This document shows positions 1 to 8,567 of a DNA stretch of 23,535 nucleotides, piece by piece. The stretch comes from Gammaproteobacteria bacterium (GTDB lineage Bacteria > Pseudomonadota > Gammaproteobacteria > Eutrophobiales > Eutrophobiaceae), in contig JAAXHV010000135.1 of assembly GCA_012270695.1 (NCBI GenBank), positions 1 to 23,535 of the forward strand. Reading direction: 5' to 3'. The notes under the pieces are model-generated. The model ran no database searches. It saw only the letters and a list, made by a program, of their open reading frames with translations, and had not been told where the DNA came from. Within the stretch, counting starts at the first letter, position 1. Every line of letters begins with the position of its first letter. The position numbers were made by a program, and so were the translations under genes.

Positions 1-161
1 GAGTTGTCCCCCACTACTGGGCAGATTCCTATGCGTTACTCACCCGTCCGCCACTCGTCGCCCCTCATCACCCGAAGGTGATGAAGTCGTTACCGTTCGA
101 CTTGCATGTGTTAGGCATGCCGCCAGCGTTCAATCTGAGCCAGGATCAAACTCTTCAGTTT
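1..161 (-). rRNA. rrs: 16S ribosomal RNA, 5' end (partial)
   Basis: Read on the minus strand, this is the first ~160 nt of a small-subunit rRNA gene. The universal 27F site (AGAGTTTGATCCTGGCTCAG) lies at about 134-153. It is followed by GAACGCTGGCGGCATGCC and ACACATGCAAGTCGAACGG, then helix 6 and GGCGGACGGGTGAGTAACGC. The mature 5' end is placed at about 161 by analogy with the E. coli AAATTGAAGAGTTTG start. The rest of the gene lies beyond base 1. The GGCATGCCTAACACATGCAAGTCGAACGG wording is typical of Gamma/Betaproteobacteria. Transcription comes from the promoter at 328-355. Confidence 0.97.
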
Positions 162-327
162 AAGTATACATCTTGGCTCGATGGTTACTGTTTTTGACGC
201 TAAGTCAAATACTGCAGCCACCGAAAATCAAATGGTGACACAATCATTGACATAAGCGCCCACACAAATATCTTGATCTGGATTTTTAAAGAACGATGGC
301 CAGGTTCATCCTGGCCGAAGCTCGGAA
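162..327 (-). promoter_or_regulatory. rRNA operon leader with boxA and boxB-like hairpin
   Basis: This is the transcribed leader between the rRNA promoter and 16S. In the direction of transcription it contains a perfect 7-bp hairpin GGCCAGG-loop-CCTGGCC (316-298). A boxA-like GTTCTTTAAAAA follows at 294-283 (compare E. coli TGCTCTTTAACA), and then a G/U-rich TGTGTGGGCGCTT segment (267-255) like the boxC part of E. coli leaders. The order boxB, boxA, boxC is that of enterobacterial rrn antitermination leaders, where NusB/NusE (S10) bind boxA. I see no gene here. Confidence 0.75.
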
Positions 328-355
328 ATTATACACGTATAAAAAAATCCGTCAA
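328..355 (-). promoter_or_regulatory. rRNA operon promoter (sigma70 type)
   Basis: On the minus strand, -35 TTGACG (355-350) and -10 TATAAT (333-328) are separated by 16 bp. The sequence just upstream (356-367) is A/T-rich and could serve as an UP element. The short spacer and near-consensus hexamers fit a strong, growth-rate-controlled rRNA promoter. The start site would be about base 321. The remaining gap up to 487 holds an imperfect hairpin with TGACC/GGTCA ends (420-443) and a GGGTCAGAGTAA element, but no gene. Confidence 0.8.
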
Positions 356-419
356 CTTAATTTTAAACTTAACAGCAGTTCCCGTTAATTTCCGGCAACA
401 GGGCTTTAGTGGGAGCTCC

Positions 420-443
420 TGACCGACCTGCAGGCCGTGGTCA
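420..443 (-). other. imperfect hairpin between the beta-barrel gene and the rRNA promoter
   Basis: TGACC (420-424) pairs with GGTCA (439-443) around an internal CCTGCAGG palindrome. It lies downstream of the minus-strand beta-barrel gene and upstream of the rRNA promoter, so it may help end that operon. No T-run follows on the minus strand, so it is not a classical intrinsic terminator. Confidence 0.3.
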
Positions 444-470
444 AATATATACTCTCCGTTCCCGCTGTGA

Positions 471-487
471 ATTTAGGGTCAGAGTAA
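471..487. repeat. GGGTCAGAGTAA-type short repeat element
   Basis: The segment ATTTAGGGTCAGAGTAA directly abuts the stop codon of the beta-barrel gene. Related wording occurs at 13012-13033 (minus strand, GGGTCAGAATTTTAC) and 23021-23035 (GCTCAGAGTAAAAAT). From memory, GGGTCAGAGT-type sequences are common dispersed intergenic elements in Gammaproteobacteria. Whether this is a mobile remnant cannot be settled from three fragments. Confidence 0.35.
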
Positions 488-1759
488 TCAGAAACTGTAA
501 CTCAGGTTCAGCTCGATGAAGCTGTCGCGGCGGGTATAATAGTGGATATCCTCCCGGTCGATGCCGAGCAGGACGACCGCCTCCAGGTGCAGCGACCAAC
601 TGTCGGAAAGACGCCGGTCCAATCCCACGGCCAGTGAGTGGGTGGCCCGCCCAAGGTCCCCGATAAAACTAGCGACAATTTCAGTGCTCTGAACGTCATT
701 AAACGCCAGGCGCGCGGCTGTGAAGAGTTCGTTTTCGAAGGTGCCCGGCGAACGGGTCGGGGGCGCATCCCGGCCCCGGTTATCATAGTGCCACTCAGCG
801 AACAGGGTGAGGTCGGCAACCGAATCGAATATGGAATAGAGAGCGTACTCGCCACCGACCACGGTCGCCACATAATCCTCCTCCCTGCCCAGTAGGTTCA
901 GGGCGCCGGTACGTTGGATCGCCTCCAGTTTGAACAGCCACGGACCAAGGGTCAACTGGGCGTCCAGGCCGAACTGGCGGATCCGGGTATAATACTGGAC
1001 CAGGTTCAACTCGCCATGCGGTGTGAAGTCCAATTGTACGGCCGGCTCCCGGCTGGTGCCGTCGAACACACTCAGTCCCATATCCAGGGGCCCGAAACTG
1101 TGGCTGTAGCGGGCGGCAAAGTCCAGGCGCCACTCTTCCGCGCCGCTTTCATAGCGGATGTTGTCATCGTCTATCACGAGCGGCAGGCGCAACCGGCCGC
1201 GTCGGCCCGGAAAGGTACGTGCGCGGTGGTAAGGTAAACCGAATAACTCCAGCACGCCCCAATCGCCGGACAAGGTCGCGTGGGCCATGGGTTGCCCCAG
1301 CTTGGCCACCCCGTCCGGATGCTCGACGAAATCGACTTGGTTGACGATATCAACCAGCCGTTGCGATTCGACCACGCCCCAGAACACCCGATCGACACCC
1401 AGACGCAGTTCCCACTCATTGTCACCCAGCTCGCCGAACAACAGCAGGTACGCCTCACGCAAATCAAAATGTGTGCGGCGTGGGTCCGCCGCGTCATATC
1501 GGAAAAAAGGCGCCAGGGTAAAGCTTCTGCCCGCTATATCCTCAATATAAAACTCCGGCTCCAGAACAAAGCCGCTGGCGTGGTCTCGCTGGCCGGAATG
1601 CAACGCAGACTCCGGATACCAGCGGCCCTCAATGCTTGCACTGCCGGAAAAATCGTAGTCGGCTACCTCAAAACCCGCGCAGGTCACTGGCGCAACGAAC
1701 AGCGCCGACAGCCACACTACCCTGGATATCGCACGGCAAAAGGCGGCGCCAGCCCGCAT
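488..1759 (-). CDS. outer-membrane beta-barrel protein
   Basis: 423 aa. An N-terminal Sec signal peptide is visible (positive start, hydrophobic residues ~13-26, likely cleavage near the TCA-G at ~28). The rest has alternating amphipathic strands rich in aromatic residues and ends in Phe (NLSYSF), the usual BAM assembly signal. This supports an outer-membrane barrel of porin size. I do not recognise a named family; it resembles the DUF1302-like barrels often found with MMPL transporters and LolA-like proteins. The start codon at 1759 lies 3 nt past the stop of the upstream LolA-like gene. Its GGTGAG ribosome site overlaps that stop, so translation is probably coupled. It is the last gene of the run and probably the outer-membrane part of a transport route. 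Confidence 0.8.
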   Translation of the reverse strand: MRAGAAFCRAISRVVWLSALFVAPVTCAGFEVADYDFSGSASIEGRWYPESALHSGQRDHASGFVLEPEFYIEDIAGRSFTLAPFFRYDAADPRRTHFDLREAYLLLFGELGDNEWELRLGVDRVFWGVVESQRLVDIVNQVDFVEHPDGVAKLGQPMAHATLSGDWGVLELFGLPYHRARTFPGRRGRLRLPLVIDDDNIRYESGAEEWRLDFAARYSHSFGPLDMGLSVFDGTSREPAVQLDFTPHGELNLVQYYTRIRQFGLDAQLTLGPWLFKLEAIQRTGALNLLGREEDYVATVVGGEYALYSIFDSVADLTLFAEWHYDNRGRDAPPTRSPGTFENELFTAARLAFNDVQSTEIVASFIGDLGRATHSLAVGLDRRLSDSWSLHLEAVVLLGIDREDIHYYTRRDSFIELNLSYSF

Positions 1760-1762
1760 ATC

Positions 1763-2587
1763 TCACCGCACCCGCTTCAATCCGGTGCGCGTGAAGTCTC
1801 CCTCATCCAAGTCAGTTCGAAACTGGTAGTCGGCCCAGGTCAGGACGGTGCTTTTCCCGGTGAGATGATTCACCATCGTCATCTCGTCGGCGTACCAATA
1901 ATTGTCCAGGTACTGCTCGTAGCCGGCTATGGTCAGCGTCTTCAGGTGCGCATCCTTGCGATCGTAGTATTCGATTTTCCAGGTACGCAACTCGTCCCGG
2001 TCGCGCCAGACCAGTTGGCGGCTGTAGCCTGATTTCTTGTCCGTTGGCACGCGTTCAGTGACCGTACAGGTCACGTCCCCGCAAGGCTCGTCGCGCAAGT
2101 ACCGGTAAGTGAACTTCTCCACCACCTGGGCGCCCATGTCCTCATAGGAAAACTCACTGCCCATGAAGGAGCCGGAACGGTTGGAGGAACTGATGCGCTT
2201 GACCCGTTTCAGGGCCGGCAAATACAGCCATTGATCGTCCGCTTCCACCTTGTGGGAATGGATGAGAAAAGCGGTGCCTTCGACGTCGCGCGGTTCATCG
2301 AACACAAACAGACTCTTGTCGCCGTCGCCCTCCACCTCCAGCACCTTGACCCTGAGCGACCGCCGGCTCTCCTGCCCCTGCTTGTTGCGCAATACCATGG
2401 TCTGGCGTGCGGTGAAATTACCGAAACCTGTTGCGCGCTTGTCGGCCTCGAGCGCTATCTCAAGCCCGACTTTGTCAGCGCCAGCCTCGTCTGCGGCCGC
2501 GAGCGGCAACGCGCCCGGATAAACCAGCAGAACCGGACAGGACATGAATAACAATAGCGCCGTTTTGGCGAGATATCTCTGGATCAT
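1763..2587 (-). CDS. LolA-like periplasmic protein (outer membrane lipoprotein-sorting family)
   Basis: 274 aa with an N-terminal signal peptide (hydrophobic stretch ~8-32, AAA before DEAG). The mature part fits the LolA-like fold family PF17131: repeated beta-strands with a WLYLPALKRVKRI segment and the characteristic SFMGSEFSYEDM stretch around residues 140-152. Members of this family sit beside MMPL/RND transporters and are thought to carry hydrophobic cargo across the periplasm. It is not the essential lipoprotein carrier LolA. The start at 2587 is supported by a strong GGGAGGA site 6 nt upstream. It lies between the FAD protein and the beta-barrel gene, which suggests the three act together with the transporter. 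Cargo unknown. Confidence 0.85.
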   Translation of the reverse strand: MIQRYLAKTALLLFMSCPVLLVYPGALPLAAADEAGADKVGLEIALEADKRATGFGNFTARQTMVLRNKQGQESRRSLRVKVLEVEGDGDKSLFVFDEPRDVEGTAFLIHSHKVEADDQWLYLPALKRVKRISSSNRSGSFMGSEFSYEDMGAQVVEKFTYRYLRDEPCGDVTCTVTERVPTDKKSGYSRQLVWRDRDELRTWKIEYYDRKDAHLKTLTIAGYEQYLDNYWYADEMTMVNHLTGKSTVLTWADYQFRTDLDEGDFTRTGLKRVR

Positions 2588-2638
2588 TATTTCCTCCCAT
2601 CAAACACGAGACAGAACCAAAAAACACCGGACATGGTT

Positions 2639-3988
2639 TTACGATGGACGGGCCCCCAGCAACTCCGCAGCCTGTTCAGCCGCGCCGATGCCGCTGGCCA
2701 GGGCGCCGTTCACGCTGGGCACCCGCATATAGTCGCCAGCCAGGAACAGGTTTTTCACTTCCCGGTCCTGTTGGCGCATCCGGGCCACGGCCCTGAACAT
2801 ACCGGGCGGCCCCATGCACACCGCCTCCCGCCAGCGATACACGCGAGTAAACAATCCCTCCTCGTCGCCCGGGAGGGCGGAACCAGGCGGGGGATTGCGG
2901 CGCGCCGCGCGCAGCATCCGGCGCTTGATTTCATCATCGTCCAGTGGAAACAACTCCTCGGCGCGGCCGCGACCGACGAGCATGTCAAGCGTGCTCTTGC
3001 CGGGCGGCACACAAGCAGGCAGATTAATGGATCGGTCCAGCAGCAACGGCGTTTCGTCCTCCGGGTACAACGCCCCGTGCCATCCGGGGGGAAGCGGGGG
3101 ATGGTCCAGGCCGATCACCACGCGACAACCGCGCGAGTAAGTGACCTTATCGAGGGTTTCACGAATTCCAGCCGGCAGGTCGGGGATGAGGCCGTTCACC
3201 TTCGTGGCCGGAACGGCGCAGATCACGACGTCCGCTTCGATTGGGCCAGCGTCGGTGATCACACTCGCCGCAACCCCGTCCCGTATAACCACACGCCTGG
3301 CGGGCGTCGAAACGCGAATGGCCTCTCCACAGGCCTCCGCCAGCGCGTGGGTCAGCGCCCCGACCCCCTGTTCCGGCACGTAAATCTGGTCGGCTTTCAG
3401 CAACATCTCCCCCACATAGGCCAGTATGTAAGGCGCGCTGGCGTTTTCGATGTGACCCATCGTCATCTCGAGAAATCCGCGCAAGGTTGCATGAAGCGTC
3501 TCGGATACGCCAAGTCTTGCCAGGTAGTCGCCGAATTTTTCGTCCCCGTCGATCTCCGTAATCCGGCAGTCGCTGGAGAAATTCTGGTAGTCCGATCGGG
3601 TCCGGACCGCCCTGGCCAGTTTCAGGAACCCGGGTGACAACAATCCTAATTGCCAGGCCACCGGCACATTGCGGATGGCAGCGCCGATAGAGTCAATCAC
3701 CGTGGTACGGAGCCATCTGCCGTTTCGATACCAGCCGAGGTTCATTTTTGAGCGAATCAATGGTAGCCCCAGTTCCTCGCATACGCGGAAAGCCACGTCG
3801 TAGGAGCTGCAGAAAAAGTCCGCGCCTTCGTCCAAGGAAAAACCATCCACCCTGTCACCGCCCAGGCGTCCACCGACCCGGTTTTCCGCCTCCAGCAATA
3901 CGGCATTGACGCCACGCTTTTTGAGGGTCCATACCGCGCTCAGTCCGGCCGCGCCTCCGCCAACCACAATGACACTTTTTGTTCCCAC
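2639..3988 (-). CDS. FAD-dependent oxidoreductase (amine oxidase / protoporphyrinogen oxidase / desaturase superfamily)
   Basis: About 450 aa. It opens with a dinucleotide-binding fold (VIVVGGGAAGLSAVWTL, then the LLEAENRVGGR motif), and a GFSLDEGADFF segment follows. The C-terminus has the second FAD-contact motif (NLFLAGDYMRVPSVNGALAS). This architecture is shared by monoamine oxidases, HemY-type protoporphyrinogen oxidases and phytoene desaturases, and the sequence alone does not choose between them. No transmembrane segment is evident. The frame is open to a TTG at 4024 and a GTG at 3997; I chose the GTG at 3988 because GGTGA lies 5 nt upstream and the protein then begins MGTKSVIVVGGG. 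It sits between the MMPL transporter (gap ~70 nt) and the LolA-like gene, so its substrate may be the lipid handled by this system. Confidence 0.85.
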   Translation of the reverse strand: MGTKSVIVVGGGAAGLSAVWTLKKRGVNAVLLEAENRVGGRLGGDRVDGFSLDEGADFFCSSYDVAFRVCEELGLPLIRSKMNLGWYRNGRWLRTTVIDSIGAAIRNVPVAWQLGLLSPGFLKLARAVRTRSDYQNFSSDCRITEIDGDEKFGDYLARLGVSETLHATLRGFLEMTMGHIENASAPYILAYVGEMLLKADQIYVPEQGVGALTHALAEACGEAIRVSTPARRVVIRDGVAASVITDAGPIEADVVICAVPATKVNGLIPDLPAGIRETLDKVTYSRGCRVVIGLDHPPLPPGWHGALYPEDETPLLLDRSINLPACVPPGKSTLDMLVGRGRAEELFPLDDDEIKRRMLRAARRNPPPGSALPGDEEGLFTRVYRWREAVCMGPPGMFRAVARMRQQDREVKNLFLAGDYMRVPSVNGALASGIGAAEQAAELLGARPS

Positions 3989-4057
3989 AGCGCTCACCCG
4001 GTCAAGGAGTTCACAGCCTGCCAAACGTAAAATGGCGACGCCTTTTGCGGGCAGAAA

Positions 4058-6340
4058 TCATGGATTTCGCCGAGCCATGGCCATCAGCAAGGCCGGAAGG
4101 AGTAGAAAATCAGCGATGAGCGCGAAGATGATCGTGATCGTGACCATGATACCGAGCACCCAGTTGACCTCGAATCCCGATACGGTGAACACCAGGAATC
4201 CCGCCGACAGGACCATGGTTGTCGTCCATAACGCCTGGCCGACGGTACGAAATGTATCGCGCACGGCCTCGGGCGCGGAACGTTGTTCACGACGAGCTTT
4301 CAGATATTTGTTCAAAAAGTGAATGGTATCGTCCACGACGATTCCGAAGGCAATCGAGAGAATCACTGAGGCGGCAATGCCGACCCGACCAACAAGAAAA
4401 CCCCACAGGCCGAAGGTCATGAGCGCGGGAATGAAATTGGGCAGAAGACTAAGTAATCCGATCGATAGACTCCTGAAGGTCCAGATCAGGATAAACGAAA
4501 TCAGCGCCATGGCGATGATTATGCCTTTCAACATGCTCTCGATGTTTCGTTGAGTCATATAGGCGACAATGACGCTTACCCCCGATGCTTCCTGCGCAAA
4601 TTCGGGAATATTGGCGCGCAGCCAGGCCTGCGCGCGATTGCCAATCTCGCGCAACTCTTGAGATGTCGCGTTGCTGACTGTAACGGTCATGCGCGTGGCA
4701 GATTTTGCAACATTGATGCGGTCGTTAAGATCCCTGCCGAATGGCAGCGAAAGCTCGTACAACAACAGGTATTGCGCCGCCAGTTCCCGGTCTTGCGGCA
4801 GACGATGGAAGGCAGGATCGTCGCCGTGCATGTTCTTGTTGAGGCGCTTCATAATGTCCGAAAAGGCCCGCACGTTGCTTACCTCGGGTTGCTGCCGGTA
4901 CCATTCGGCAAACGCTTCCACCTTGCGCAGGTAATCGGGGTCGGTGACGCCGTTTTCTCTTCCTGAGTCAAGGGAATACTCCAGGCTGTCCAGGCCAGTC
5001 AGGTTATTCACGATGAAATCGGAATCGCGTCGGGCCTGGTAACTTTCGTCGAAAAACTGCGTCAGGTTATCACCCAGTTCGATACGGGAAATGCCGGAAA
5101 TCAATATGACGATCGCCAGGGGCATGGACCAGAGCAAGAGCCGGCGACGGCCGATAACAAAGTCGGCCAGGCGGTCGAAGAAGGCAGACCTCCCTGAGCG
5201 GACACGCGGCGCCCGCAGTGGCAGTATGGAGAGTAACGCCGGAAGCAAAAATATGGAAAATACGAAGGCGCAAAAGACGCCAAACGCCACGCCATTGCCC
5301 AGGATCCGAAACGGCGGCGCCTCCGAGGCATTCAGGCTGAGGAATCCGATTGCAGTGGTGAGCGAGGTCAGGAACACCGGCATGGTGTTAATCCGAATCG
5401 ACTCGGCAACCGCCGCATTTCTGTCCAGCCCGCGCCGCATACCCTGCAGAACGGCCGTGACGATGTGGATCGAGTCTGCGATGGCAATCGTCAGTACAAT
5501 GAGCGGTATGCCGGCGTTGGGCGGCGAGAGCGTCATGCCGGTCCAGCCTACGAACCCCATGGCGCTGGCAACTGAGAACAGGAGAATGACGAGGATAGCG
5601 GCAGTGCAGAGAACTGAGCGCAGCAAAATAGCCGTGAGACCGACAATAACAAGAAACGCAATGGGTAAAAGGGTCTTGATGTCGTGCTGCGAGGCATCGG
5701 ACAACGCGCGGTTGATGACGACAAAGCCGGACACGTAGTAGCCGATATCCGGATGACTCGCCCGTTGCTGGTCCAGCAGCGAATTGAGGGAATCGGTAAT
5801 TTCGATTACCGCGGCGTCGGGCTCCTCGGACAGGACAAAATTAATGATCATTCCGGCTGTGCGTCCGTTGGCGGAAACCAGACTTCCGGTAAGATCAGTC
5901 GAGTTGAGCGCGACTTCTTCGATGCGCGCCAGGTCGGCATCACTCAACGCGCTGGCATTATCGACGAGCGGTTCAACGATCAATTCGTCCCCTTGCGCCC
6001 AACTGTGCACATGGTTGGTGAGGGAATCGACCCGAATGGAATAAGGCATTTTCCATGCGGCTTCGGTCAGCTCCTCGATGGCGCCCAGCGTTTTGCGAGT
6101 GAATACCGAACCCTGTTCGGGCGCAATAGCGACCAGCGCCGAATTGGACTTGACGTAGGTTTGCTCCAGTTGGTCCAAAGCGATCAACCGCGGATCGTCT
6201 GAACTGAACAGGCTGCGGTAATCGTTAGTGACGGTGATAAAGCGGCCCCCTGCCGTCATGGCGAGCATGAACAGCGCCGCGAGGACAACCACCGACCAGC
6301 GATGACGCAGGATAGCAAGGATATAGCGTTCCAGGGTCAT
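4058..6340 (-). CDS. MMPL/RND-family transporter
   Basis: 760 aa, with two matching halves typical of the RND superfamily: a membrane helix near residue 18, a periplasmic domain (~35-220), a helix bundle (~222-375), a second helix (~395), a second periplasmic domain (~415-605) and a final bundle (~610-755). Polar residues likely to carry protons are visible as IAIADSIH (D289) and FGIVVDDTIHF (D670, D671). This is the HpnN/MMPL type, which exports lipids such as hopanoids or mycolates, rather than a drug-efflux AcrB (about 1040 aa). A GGGGA ribosome site lies 11 nt upstream of the ATG. It is adjacent to an oxygenase, an FAD oxidase, a LolA-like carrier and a beta-barrel, which suggests inner-to-outer membrane lipid traffic. 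Confidence 0.9.
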   Translation of the reverse strand: MTLERYILAILRHRWSVVVLAALFMLAMTAGGRFITVTNDYRSLFSSDDPRLIALDQLEQTYVKSNSALVAIAPEQGSVFTRKTLGAIEELTEAAWKMPYSIRVDSLTNHVHSWAQGDELIVEPLVDNASALSDADLARIEEVALNSTDLTGSLVSANGRTAGMIINFVLSEEPDAAVIEITDSLNSLLDQQRASHPDIGYYVSGFVVINRALSDASQHDIKTLLPIAFLVIVGLTAILLRSVLCTAAILVILLFSVASAMGFVGWTGMTLSPPNAGIPLIVLTIAIADSIHIVTAVLQGMRRGLDRNAAVAESIRINTMPVFLTSLTTAIGFLSLNASEAPPFRILGNGVAFGVFCAFVFSIFLLPALLSILPLRAPRVRSGRSAFFDRLADFVIGRRRLLLWSMPLAIVILISGISRIELGDNLTQFFDESYQARRDSDFIVNNLTGLDSLEYSLDSGRENGVTDPDYLRKVEAFAEWYRQQPEVSNVRAFSDIMKRLNKNMHGDDPAFHRLPQDRELAAQYLLLYELSLPFGRDLNDRINVAKSATRMTVTVSNATSQELREIGNRAQAWLRANIPEFAQEASGVSVIVAYMTQRNIESMLKGIIIAMALISFILIWTFRSLSIGLLSLLPNFIPALMTFGLWGFLVGRVGIAASVILSIAFGIVVDDTIHFLNKYLKARREQRSAPEAVRDTFRTVGQALWTTTMVLSAGFLVFTVSGFEVNWVLGIMVTITIIFALIADFLLLPALLMAMARRNP

Positions 6341-6376
6341 AAGAGCAATCCCCGCAGACCTTTGCTCATATCACTA

Positions 6377-7543
6377 TCACCATTTTTTCGATAATTCCGA
6401 GTGGGCGCTATCCGGAAGCCTGTAGCTGATACCCCGCCTTTCATAATTGGAGATTTGGGTCATCAACTCAAAGGCATCCGGTATGTTCCCTCTGAAAAGT
6501 CTGTTGTAAAGGGCTTTTCCCCTCTGTTCCAGGGCGAAGAAGAAGAGGGAACCCCAGGTATTCAGTTTGGGATATTGTAGTTGGTCAGCCAGTTCATCCC
6601 CGATAAGCGCGCGTGACAAACGGTAAACTTTGCGCACCAGCTTCTCGGAATCCGGACCTACCATATTCACCAGTGTCGGCGCGGCGTTAATCAGGCTATT
6701 CGCCATGGCGATTGACTCCATAGGCGGCGGTGGTTCGCACATCATGCCGATTTCGAACAGGTGATTCGCCTGCTCTTCGGTATGGGCAACCAGCACTTCG
6801 GGTATGCCCATCAGGTAACCTTGATAACGCCAGATATACATAAAACCTTCTCGCTCTTCAGCGCTGGGTTTCAGCATGAGCAAACGTTGAATATAGCGCA
6901 ATACCCGCGCGGAAAATACCGTATTGGCCAGGGCCAGGTGCGCGGCGCTGATAGGTATTCCCCAAGTGTCACTGTCCCAATCATCCTGGGCGCTTATCAG
7001 GCGTCGGATTTGCGCGTGGACCAAGCGCAGACGCACTGTCAACTTCCAGCCCTCACCCTGCCGTTCGAGACCACCGGGCAGAAAAAGTTCCACCTGGTGC
7101 CGGTTGTTCTGCTTCAATCTGCGCACTCCCTGGTTTCCGTCGAATAGACGACCCGTGTACAGGAACGATTTGGCGATGCCGCTGCTGAACCCTTCAATGA
7201 GACCGGCGCCGACCAGTGACGCGATAAACACATAAGGGAAACGGTAAAAGAGCCGCGAACCGGGCAAGGTTGCTGCAGGGTCGAACCAGTCAGGCGGAGT
7301 ATCCAGCCGCGCGAAAAACGTCCTGAGCGACTCCGGCGCGTCGTGCATTACGGTCTCGTTCTGCTCCATGGCGGCCTTGATAAAGTCAGCTGAGTCCTCC
7401 TGACTCAGGGAGGCCATATCTTCAACTACCAGATCTGCGTCCGTGTCTCCCACAAACAGGTGAGATATGTAAGTGGCCGCCAATTCAGGATCATGAAGCC
7501 GGGCTTTTTCGTAACCCTCTACATAATCGGAAGGTATTTGCAT
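6377..7543 (-). CDS. MpaB/DUF2236-family oxygenase (rubber-oxygenase-like)
   Basis: About 388 aa from the ATG at 7543. The sequence matches the DUF2236 / oxygenase MpaB family, a haem-b fold shared with latex-clearing protein. It has the helical segment RLRLVHAQIRRLI (H176, the best candidate haem ligand), then DTWGIPISAAHLALANTVFS, and a GFMYIWRYQGYLMGIP stretch. Known relatives include Lcp, which cleaves polyisoprene, and fungal MpaB, which cleaves a farnesyl-derived chain; most others are uncharacterised. The frame stays open to an ATG at 7603 and a GTG at 7612, but those overlap ispH; no clear ribosome site decides the start. No signal peptide is seen, so it is probably cytoplasmic or membrane-associated. 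It lies just downstream of ispH and upstream of the MMPL gene. Confidence 0.85.
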   Translation of the reverse strand: MQIPSDYVEGYEKARLHDPELAATYISHLFVGDTDADLVVEDMASLSQEDSADFIKAAMEQNETVMHDAPESLRTFFARLDTPPDWFDPAATLPGSRLFYRFPYVFIASLVGAGLIEGFSSGIAKSFLYTGRLFDGNQGVRRLKQNNRHQVELFLPGGLERQGEGWKLTVRLRLVHAQIRRLISAQDDWDSDTWGIPISAAHLALANTVFSARVLRYIQRLLMLKPSAEEREGFMYIWRYQGYLMGIPEVLVAHTEEQANHLFEIGMMCEPPPPMESIAMANSLINAAPTLVNMVGPDSEKLVRKVYRLSRALIGDELADQLQYPKLNTWGSLFFFALEQRGKALYNRLFRGNIPDAFELMTQISNYERRGISYRLPDSAHSELSKKW

Positions 7544-7571
7544 GTCTGTCCGGGCGCGCGTCGACGATAAA

Positions 7572-8534
7572 TCAGGCCTGCCCGCTTTTTGCCGCGTCGG
7601 CATAAAGTTCACGCGGTAATGAAAACACCACGCTTTCCTGTATCCCCGGCGCTTCCGTTACACTGTCAATGCCCCAGTGCTTCAACTTTTCAACAACCTC
7701 CTCAACCAGGACTTCCGGGGCGGAGGCGCCCGCGGTCACACCGATATTGGCCTTGCCATCCAACCATTCCCGCCGAATTTCGGTAACGTTATCTATCAGG
7801 TAGGCAGGCACGCCCTTCTTCTGGGAAATTTCCATCAGGCGGGTGGAATTGGAGCTGTTCTGCGAGCCCACGACCAGGATCAGGTCACATTTGCCGGTCA
7901 GTTTCTTGACCGCGTCCTGGCGGTTTTGCGTGGCATAGCATATATCCTCTTTTTTGGGCCCGACTATTTTCGGAAAGCGCCGGCGCAAGGCATCGATTAC
8001 CTCCGAGGTGTCGTCCACGGACAGGGTAGTCTGTGTCACGAACGCAAGAAACTCGGGATTTTTAACCTCCAGTTTCTCAACGTCATCCACCGACTCCACC
8101 AGGTACATGGCGCCGTTGCCGTTTACCGAACGATATTGACCCAGTGTCCCTTCCACTTCAGGATGTCCCGCATGACCGATGAGAATGCATTCCCTGCCCT
8201 CATCCTGGTAGCGGCCTACCTCCATGTGCACTTTCGTTACCAGGGGGCAGATCGCATCAAAGACCCGTAATTTTCTGCGCACAGCCTCTTCCCGCACGAC
8301 CTTGGAGACACCGTGGGCGCTGAATATGACTACCGAATTATCCGGGACCTCATCCAGTTCATTGACGAAGACCGCGCCTTTATCCCGCAGGGTATTGACC
8401 ACGTATTTATTATGGACCACTTCATGGCGCACGTAGACAGGCATGCCGAATAAGCTCAGCGCGCGTTCAACAATCTCAATCGCCCGGTCAACACCGGCGC
8501 AGAAGCCACGTGGGTTTGCGAGTGTAATCTGCAT
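7572..8534 (-). CDS. ispH: 4-hydroxy-3-methylbut-2-enyl diphosphate reductase
   Basis: 320 aa. It reduces HMBPP to IPP and DMAPP, the last step of the non-mevalonate isoprenoid pathway. The three Cys ligands of the [4Fe-4S] cluster are at C12 (NPRGFCAGV), C96 (DAICPLVTKVH) and C199 (DICYATQNRQ). The catalytic glutamate is in GHPEVEGT (E126). Length and spacing match E. coli IspH closely. The ATG at 8534 is chosen over an in-frame GTG at 8543 because AGGCGG lies 8 nt upstream of the ATG and the protein then begins MQITLANPRGFC, as in E. coli. It is followed after 28 nt by the MpaB-type oxygenase gene, so it may drive the whole run. The usual neighbours fkpB/lspA are absent here. Confidence 0.97.
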   Translation of the reverse strand: MQITLANPRGFCAGVDRAIEIVERALSLFGMPVYVRHEVVHNKYVVNTLRDKGAVFVNELDEVPDNSVVIFSAHGVSKVVREEAVRRKLRVFDAICPLVTKVHMEVGRYQDEGRECILIGHAGHPEVEGTLGQYRSVNGNGAMYLVESVDDVEKLEVKNPEFLAFVTQTTLSVDDTSEVIDALRRRFPKIVGPKKEDICYATQNRQDAVKKLTGKCDLILVVGSQNSSNSTRLMEISQKKGVPAYLIDNVTEIRREWLDGKANIGVTAGASAPEVLVEEVVEKLKHWGIDSVTEAPGIQESVVFSLPRELYADAAKSGQA

Positions 8535-8567
8535 TTGTATCACCGCCTGTTTTTAAAGTAACTTCAT

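Noticed and set aside
638..2032. Plus-strand open frames opposite the beta-barrel and LolA-like genes
   Set aside because: They are antisense shadows in a high-GC region with no family motifs, while the minus-strand frames have signal peptides and conserved segments.
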